Part shown: positions 59,047 through 64,000 of the stretch, in pieces
How positions within the stretch are numbered: the first letter of the stretch is position 1
How the letters are laid out: each line of letters starts with the position of its first letter
Assembly: GCA_024400915.1 (NCBI GenBank)
Contig: JAKSLX010000013.1
Coordinates: 16,774-80,773, forward strand
From: Treponema sp.
GTDB taxonomy: Bacteria > Spirochaetota > Spirochaetia > Treponematales > Treponemataceae
Reading direction: 5' to 3'
Length of the DNA stretch: 64,000 bases
Program-made: the position numbers and the translations under genes
Notes under the pieces: generated by a model
Databases searched by the model: none
Seen by the model: only the letters and a program-made list of their open reading frames with translations
Told to the model about the DNA's origin: nothing

Positions 59047-60321
59047 ATGGTACAGGGATTGGGTGTCTGTATAGCATCGTTTGCAATTTTCATTACTTAT
59101 ATAGTTTTTGGCTTGATGTCTCCCCGCAATAAGAGCAAGAAGGTAGTTCTTCCTCCTCTTGGACTTTTGTTCTGCATCATCCATTATGGTCTTGATCTGA
59201 TGATGCTCTACGGTTTTTTTGAAACTTACATTGCCAAGGCTGCCGCTCGTTCCCTATGGGTTCTTTCTACCTTTGGCATTACGGGAGTTTTTTACCTTCA
59301 GAATGCCGGCTTCATGAATGATCCGAAAGTAATAGGAAAAAAACTTTCGATTGCCGCATATACATCCCTTGTTTCCGTTGTTCTTTTTATTTTCAATGCT
59401 TTTGCTGCCTGTGTTAGAAAACAGGCCTTTGTCATTGACGGCTTCAGGTTTGTCGAAATTACTGAGCTTTTGATTCATATTGTTGTAATCGGTCTCCTTG
59501 TGTTTTACAGGAAACAATACAGCGGGAAAATCTTTACTTTGCTTATTTCAGGCCTTCTGTTCTATTTTTTATGCTGGGTTTCATGCATTCTTATCTATGC
59601 GTTCAAAATTGAATCCCATTATTATTATGTAAGGGAGCTGAATCCCGTGGCCATTGCAACAATGGTTCAGATCTGCATCCAGTTCTTTGTGTTTTATAAT
59701 GTTGTCTACGGAAAATTTTTTGAAAACCGAATCAAGCTGGAGCATTCTCTGATAAGTGTTTCCCAGTCTCAGATTCAGCCGCATTTTGTAAACAATGTTC
59801 TGTATAATATCAAGGTTCTTTATTCAGCTGATCCAGAAAGGGCGGAGAGAATGCTGGACAACCTTTCCAAATTCCTGAATGGAAACAAGGACGCTTTTGA
59901 TACGGGTTCCATTCATCCTTTTGTACGCGAGCTGGAACACATAAAATGCTATCTTGAAATTGAAAAGGAACGCTTTGACAATATTTCCGTTGTCTATGAC
60001 ATAGGAGTTCAGGATTTTCTTTTGCCGCCTCTTACGCTTCAGCCTATTGTAGAAAATTCCATTCAGCACGGCTTGAGACCTAAGAAATCAGGGGGAACAA
60101 TTACTGTTTCAACCTATAGGAAGGACGGAAACATCATTATCTCTGTTAAGGATAATGGCATCGGTTTTGACATGACAAAACCAATGGATTCAGGACGGAA
60201 ACATCTTGGCATGGAAAACACAAAGTTCCGCATTGAAAAAATCTGCAATGGCACTCTGGATGTAAAGAGCATCGAGAATGCAGGAACCGAAGTTTTGATT
60301 ACCATTCCTGCTTCAGTTTAG
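59047..60321 (+). CDS. LytS/YehU-type sensor histidine kinase
   Basis: The 424-aa protein has about seven N-terminal membrane segments (~1-215) and a His_kinase domain of the LytS type: SQSQIQPHFVNNVLYNI (phosphorylated His ~246), LQPIVENSIQHGL (N-box) and VKDNGIGFDM. I take ATG 59047 with GAGGGG 8 nt upstream. Such kinases usually pair with LytTR regulators; here the regulator next to it has a SARP-like output. The 7TM region resembles 7TMR-type sensors of envelope or small-molecule signals. Confidence 0.88.
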   Translation: MVQGLGVCIASFAIFITYIVFGLMSPRNKSKKVVLPPLGLLFCIIHYGLDLMMLYGFFETYIAKAAARSLWVLSTFGITGVFYLQNAGFMNDPKVIGKKLSIAAYTSLVSVVLFIFNAFAACVRKQAFVIDGFRFVEITELLIHIVVIGLLVFYRKQYSGKIFTLLISGLLFYFLCWVSCILIYAFKIESHYYYVRELNPVAIATMVQICIQFFVFYNVVYGKFFENRIKLEHSLISVSQSQIQPHFVNNVLYNIKVLYSADPERAERMLDNLSKFLNGNKDAFDTGSIHPFVRELEHIKCYLEIEKERFDNISVVYDIGVQDFLLPPLTLQPIVENSIQHGLRPKKSGGTITVSTYRKDGNIIISVKDNGIGFDMTKPMDSGRKHLGMENTKFRIEKICNGTLDVKSIENAGTEVLITIPASV

Positions 60322-60454
60322 TTAAAGAGTTCATTTAATCGTCTAGAATTCATTTTACTTTTTTTTTCTCTAGTGGTATTATTTTTAGAAACTTTAATAA
60401 ACTTTAAGTTTTTTTAGTTTTACTTTATTTTTTTTATCATCAAGAGGTACTTTT

Positions 60455-61477
60455 ATGGCAAAAGACATCGATTGGGGCAACTTGCCTTTCGGCTACATGG
60501 AAACAAACAAGAGCTTCGTAGCCAACTGGAAAGACGGTGCTTGGGATGAAGGAACTCTTACTTCTGACCACACAATTACTATGAGCGAATGCGCATGTGT
60601 TCTTCAGTATGCACAGACATGTTTTGAAGGACTTAAAGCATATACAACTTCTGACGGAAAAGTCGTTACTTTCAGACCTGACCTTAATGCAGACCGCATG
60701 GCAGACAGCTGTACACGCCTTGAAATGCCTGTATTCCCAAAAGAAAAATTCATTCAGGCTGTAATCGATGTTGTTAAGGCAAACCTTGATTTTGTTCCAC
60801 CTTATGGAAGCGGCGCAACTCTTTACATCCGTCCATTCATGTTCGGTTCAAACGCAGTTATTGGTGTTAAACCAGCTACAGAATTCCAGTTCCGCATCCT
60901 TGTAACTCCAGTAGGACCTTACTTCAAGGGTGGAGTAAAGCCAATCAAGGTTCGCATTTCTGACCGCGACCGTGCTGCTCCTCACGGAACAGGTGACATC
61001 AAGGCAGGTCTTAATTACGCAATGTCACTTTACAATATCGTAGACGCACATAACTGTGGATATGCAGAGAACATGTACACAGATCCTGCAACACATACAT
61101 ATATTGAAGAAACTGGTGGAGCTAACATCCTTTTTGTTGACAAGAAGGGAACTCTCATCACTCCAAAGTCAGGATCAATTCTTCCTTCAATCACACGCCG
61201 TTCTTTGGTTACTGTAGCAAAGGACATCCTTGGAATGAAGGTTGAAGAACGCCCTGTAAACAAGAAGGAACTCAAGAAGTTTGTTGAATGTGGTCTTTGC
61301 GGTACTGCCGCCGTTATTTCTCCAATCGGTCAGATTGACGACCACGGAAAGTCTATCATGCTTCCAAGTGGAATGGAAAACATCGGACCTGTAATGCAGA
61401 AGCTTCGTGAGACTTTGACAGGAATCCAGATGGGAACCGTTAAGGGCCCTGAAGGCTGGGTTGTTGAAATCAATTAA
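60455..61477 (+). CDS. ilvE: Branched-chain amino acid aminotransferase
   Basis: The 340-aa PLP enzyme interconverts leucine, isoleucine and valine with their 2-oxo acids. The class II (eukaryotic-like/long) form is indicated by the length and by ALQYAQTCFEGLKAY-type sequence (CVLQYAQTCFEGLKAY). The PLP lysine is in GDIKAGLNYA (~183), and EETGGANILFVD, SILPSITRRS and GTAAVISPIG follow. AAGAGGTAC precedes the ATG. It is monocistronic with a terminator. The 133 bases upstream are T-rich and hold no recognisable leader. Confidence 0.95.
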   Translation: MAKDIDWGNLPFGYMETNKSFVANWKDGAWDEGTLTSDHTITMSECACVLQYAQTCFEGLKAYTTSDGKVVTFRPDLNADRMADSCTRLEMPVFPKEKFIQAVIDVVKANLDFVPPYGSGATLYIRPFMFGSNAVIGVKPATEFQFRILVTPVGPYFKGGVKPIKVRISDRDRAAPHGTGDIKAGLNYAMSLYNIVDAHNCGYAENMYTDPATHTYIEETGGANILFVDKKGTLITPKSGSILPSITRRSLVTVAKDILGMKVEERPVNKKELKKFVECGLCGTAAVISPIGQIDDHGKSIMLPSGMENIGPVMQKLRETLTGIQMGTVKGPEGWVVEIN

Positions 61478-61506
61478 TAATTAGGAATGCATAATTCATA
61501 ATTGAG

Positions 61507-61556
61507 TCCTCCGGACGGTCTGGTGATTTCAGGCTGCCGGGGGATTTTTTTTGTTT
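61507..61556 (+). terminator. Terminator of ilvE
   Basis: TCCTCCGG and CCGGGGGA pair, followed by eight T. Confidence 0.7.
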
Positions 61557-61653
61557 TTTTGGTGGTTCCATGACAACCAAAGAATTTTGAATTACCATCA
61601 TAGGTGCGGAGTTTTTGTTTTATTGACTTTCTTGGAATAAGCAAGGAGTTTAG

Positions 61654-64000
61654 ATGAAAAAGGTATTTTTACTATATATATATATAGTGTTATCACTTTT
61701 TTCTGCAGGATGTTCTCACATGGTTGAGGATTTTCAGAGGGTGGATTCTATTAAAGATATTGATTCGCCTGATAAACCGGAAGACCTTGAGAAAGTATAT
61801 ACGATTATCGAAGAGTTTGAATCAGTAGATAATGATGATGTTGATTCTACACTTACAAAAATTACTTCAGCAAAAATTAATCCCTGGTCTTTCCCATCAA
61901 AACTCCCGGAAGGTTTTGAGTTTCTTCCTGAAAATAAAATAATTGAAAACAATGTACTTACTGTAAAGTATACCCGTAAACGCATAACTCTTACCTTTGA
62001 CCCAAATGGTGGTGAATGGGATTTGACAGAAGGAGTTCACGAACTTAAAGGAAAATATGGTGAACGGCTTCCATTGGTTGATATTTCCCAGATTAAAAAA
62101 ATCGATGAAAAATTTGTAGGATGGTCAGAAAACTTAAATGCGGAGACTGTTACAACTGTAAGAATTCCGGAAACATATCCTGCAGAAGACCATACTTACT
62201 ATTCTGTCTGGGATGCTGTCAATTCAAACTACATTGTAAAAATTTATGAAGAAAACCTTAATTATCCTGAAGGAGCAACAGACGACCAGAAATATACTCT
62301 TGTTGCCATGAATGCTGCTGCAGGTATTCCTGGTCATAAATCAAATTATAAAGCAATTTCAAGATACGGTTTCCATGTGGAAAGTTTTGAGCAGGTAGTA
62401 ATAAAGGGAATTGACGAACCATCTGAAGTTCTTAATGTTTATTATGATAGAAGAATCTATACCTATAAATTTGATCTTGATGCAGCCTATGCAAAGTGGA
62501 AGAATGTTGATGGTAATGAGCATAATGACTACCATTCTGAGCGCTATATTTCCGGAAAATATGAATCTGATTTTACGCACTATAGCTGCATTGAATGTTA
62601 CCGTGACGAAACAAACTTCATTAATAACAATGGCGAAGAAGTTCATGGTGATATCTGGAATTTTGAAGGCTGGAATGAAGTCGGCGGAAAAGTAGATATT
62701 AAATTTACTCAGGACAGAGAATACATTGCAGTCTGGGATAAAGGTCCTCCTGAATATACAATCAGACATCTTTTTGAGCAGGCTGACGGATCTTATGTTC
62801 CTGATTCAAGATATCCTGATGAAAAATATTCTGCCGGTTCTGAAATCCTGACTAAGGCAAAGGCTTATGATGGCGTTCCTGGCTATTACGCACTGCCATT
62901 TAAACAGCAGGAAGTAAATGAAGACAGCTCTACAGTTGTTGAAATCAAATACAACCGGGCTACAGTTACCGTAACGATGAATGCAAACGGCGGCTTCTTC
63001 AATAGAGGCGAACAGATTGTAAAAGTAAGCGGAAAATATCTTGATCCGATTATGGCTCTTCCTCCACCTCCAATAAAAGAACATCATGACTTTGTTAAGT
63101 GGCAGTCTGTTCATGGTGATTTGTCAGCAAATCCTACATTCCCTGCTAAGAACATCCGTTATGAGGCAGTTTACAAACGCACAGGCGCACTTTATGGCGT
63201 TGAGTATTATCTTGAAAAGCTTGAATATCCAGAGACCGCTGCTTTTGAGCAGAGATATTCAATGAGCAGGGATGATACAGATACTAAAGTTGGCGATTAC
63301 AATGCAGCAAGTCCAGTTCCTGTAACATTTGAAATTAAAAATCATAAAGGCTTTGAATTTGTTGATGCCTATATTGGAAAAAATGGTACAAGTAAAGACG
63401 GCCTCACAGTTTCTGGCGACAAAACTTCCATTACAATTGCAGGAATCGCTGAAAATGATTCAACTGTTGTAAGGGTTTACATGAAACGAAAGCTCTATAA
63501 TGTAACCTTCGATCCAAACGGTTTGATCTGGAATGCAGCTGGAACATGGAATGGACAGAACCATGACTTTAAAGAAGATGTAAGTCCTCGAACATTAACT
63601 AATCTCAAATACGGAACTCTAATTAATGCTGTTAGAACGGATTTCCATTCTAAAGATAAGCGCGAAGTGTTTGATTACTGGTCGCCTGATTTTACAGGTG
63701 TTGTAACTGATGCACCTGTTCAGGAATATAAAGCTATTACAAAATCAATGACTGTTCCGTTCACAATTAGATATCTTTTTGAAAATCTGAAATACCCTAA
63801 AGATCCTCGTAAGTATATTCCACGTCCTGATATTCCGGATGTAATAGATTATGAACTTCCAGGCTTTAGAACTCAGGTTCTTCTTCCAGATGTGGAAAAT
63901 GACCCTAAATTTGCAGGCTTTAGATTGAACAATGTTAATAGCGAACACGATATCATTGTTAGCGAAGATGAATCAAATAGACTTGTTGAAATCAAGCTTG
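61654..64000 (+). CDS. Large lipoprotein with InlB-type and MucBP-like repeats (3' end outside window)
   Basis: The frame is open from the ATG at 61654 (AAGGAG 8 nt upstream) to the window end, at least 782 codons with no stop. The lipoprotein signal ends LFSAGCS. Repeats follow: InlB B-repeat/Listeria-Bacteroides units (TLTFDPNGGEWD..LKGKYGERLPL..FVGWSEN; TVTMNANGGFF..VSGKYLDPI..FVKWQS; NVTFDPNGLIW..LKYGTLINA) alternate with MucBP-like units (KIYEENLNYPEG, IRHLFEQADGSYVPD, VEYYLEKLEYPE, IRYLFENLKYPKD). This is a surface or adhesin-type architecture. The signal peptide codons contain seven TA units (61673-61686). Confidence 0.85.
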   Translation, partial: MKKVFLLYIYIVLSLFSAGCSHMVEDFQRVDSIKDIDSPDKPEDLEKVYTIIEEFESVDNDDVDSTLTKITSAKINPWSFPSKLPEGFEFLPENKIIENNVLTVKYTRKRITLTFDPNGGEWDLTEGVHELKGKYGERLPLVDISQIKKIDEKFVGWSENLNAETVTTVRIPETYPAEDHTYYSVWDAVNSNYIVKIYEENLNYPEGATDDQKYTLVAMNAAAGIPGHKSNYKAISRYGFHVESFEQVVIKGIDEPSEVLNVYYDRRIYTYKFDLDAAYAKWKNVDGNEHNDYHSERYISGKYESDFTHYSCIECYRDETNFINNNGEEVHGDIWNFEGWNEVGGKVDIKFTQDREYIAVWDKGPPEYTIRHLFEQADGSYVPDSRYPDEKYSAGSEILTKAKAYDGVPGYYALPFKQQEVNEDSSTVVEIKYNRATVTVTMNANGGFFNRGEQIVKVSGKYLDPIMALPPPPIKEHHDFVKWQSVHGDLSANPTFPAKNIRYEAVYKRTGALYGVEYYLEKLEYPETAAFEQRYSMSRDDTDTKVGDYNAASPVPVTFEIKNHKGFEFVDAYIGKNGTSKDGLTVSGDKTSITIAGIAENDSTVVRVYMKRKLYNVTFDPNGLIWNAAGTWNGQNHDFKEDVSPRTLTNLKYGTLINAVRTDFHSKDKREVFDYWSPDFTGVVTDAPVQEYKAITKSMTVPFTIRYLFENLKYPKDPRKYIPRPDIPDVIDYELPGFRTQVLLPDVENDPKFAGFRLNNVNSEHDIIVSEDESNRLVEIKL

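Overview
The window reads as a chromosomal segment of a Treponema-like spirochaete, probably a free-living or gut species rather than a reduced pathogen. Support for this comes from a class I lysyl-tRNA synthetase (typical of spirochaetes and archaea), several proteins with the look of treponemal families (FecR-domain secreted protein, a 579-aa protein that resembles a spirochaete-only family, SUMF1-type and InlB-repeat surface proteins), moderate AT-richness, and biosynthetic genes (argG, hisHF, ilvE, glycogen metabolism) that host-restricted treponemes tend to lack. No species can be named from the sequence alone. Most of the window is ordinary core genome with short intergenic gaps and clear rho-independent terminators.

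Layout. 0-5 kb: a cut beta-barrel-like protein, a FecR-domain protein, a small hypothetical, then two reverse-strand envelope proteins. 4.7-5.9 kb: efp and tRNA-Arg(CCT), bracketed by two inverted copies of a ~70-bp composite repeat. 6-12 kb: a large spirochaete-type protein, pgeF, argG behind a tandem ArgR-type operator, hisHF and queD. 12-13.3 kb: a REP-associated tyrosine transposase (RAYT) between copies of the motif AGGGGACAGACCCCT, which recurs across the window. 13-19 kb: gap, a cytoplasmic sugar-binding-domain/GGDEF fusion, and a reverse operon of radical SAM, DNA methyltransferase and radical SAM genes. 19-23 kb: a creD-creB-creC-like operon. 23-32 kb: ettA, a membrane-anchored EEP-family protein, polA-coaE, a SPOR protein, ybaK, and an adenylation enzyme with its middle missing. 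32-38 kb: a SUMF1 protein, a structured intergenic region, an aconitase-family hydratase, and a glycine riboswitch ahead of an amino-acid:cation symporter. 38-46 kb: era, glgX, glgP, an SGNH hydrolase and a small membrane protein. 46-50 kb: grpE-dnaK-dnaJ. 50-55 kb: a partner-switching module (active SpoIIE-type phosphatase, a second phosphatase with altered active-site residues, and a STAS antagonist) running into a VanY-type lipoprotein. 55-64 kb: class I lysS, pta, a response regulator with a SARP-like output paired with a LytS-like kinase, ilvE, and a large InlB-repeat lipoprotein cut by the window end.

Three patterns go beyond plain annotation. First, the RAYT and its candidate REP family: about ten copies including inverted pairs, one copy with a run of nine G, and two copies lying in frame inside genes. 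Second, eleven genes have a TATAAT-like box ending only 5-10 nt before the start codon and no Shine-Dalgarno sequence, which suggests leaderless transcription is common here. Third, the 50-54 kb signalling operon pairs a canonical PP2C phosphatase with a probable pseudophosphatase and has no anti-sigma kinase beside it.
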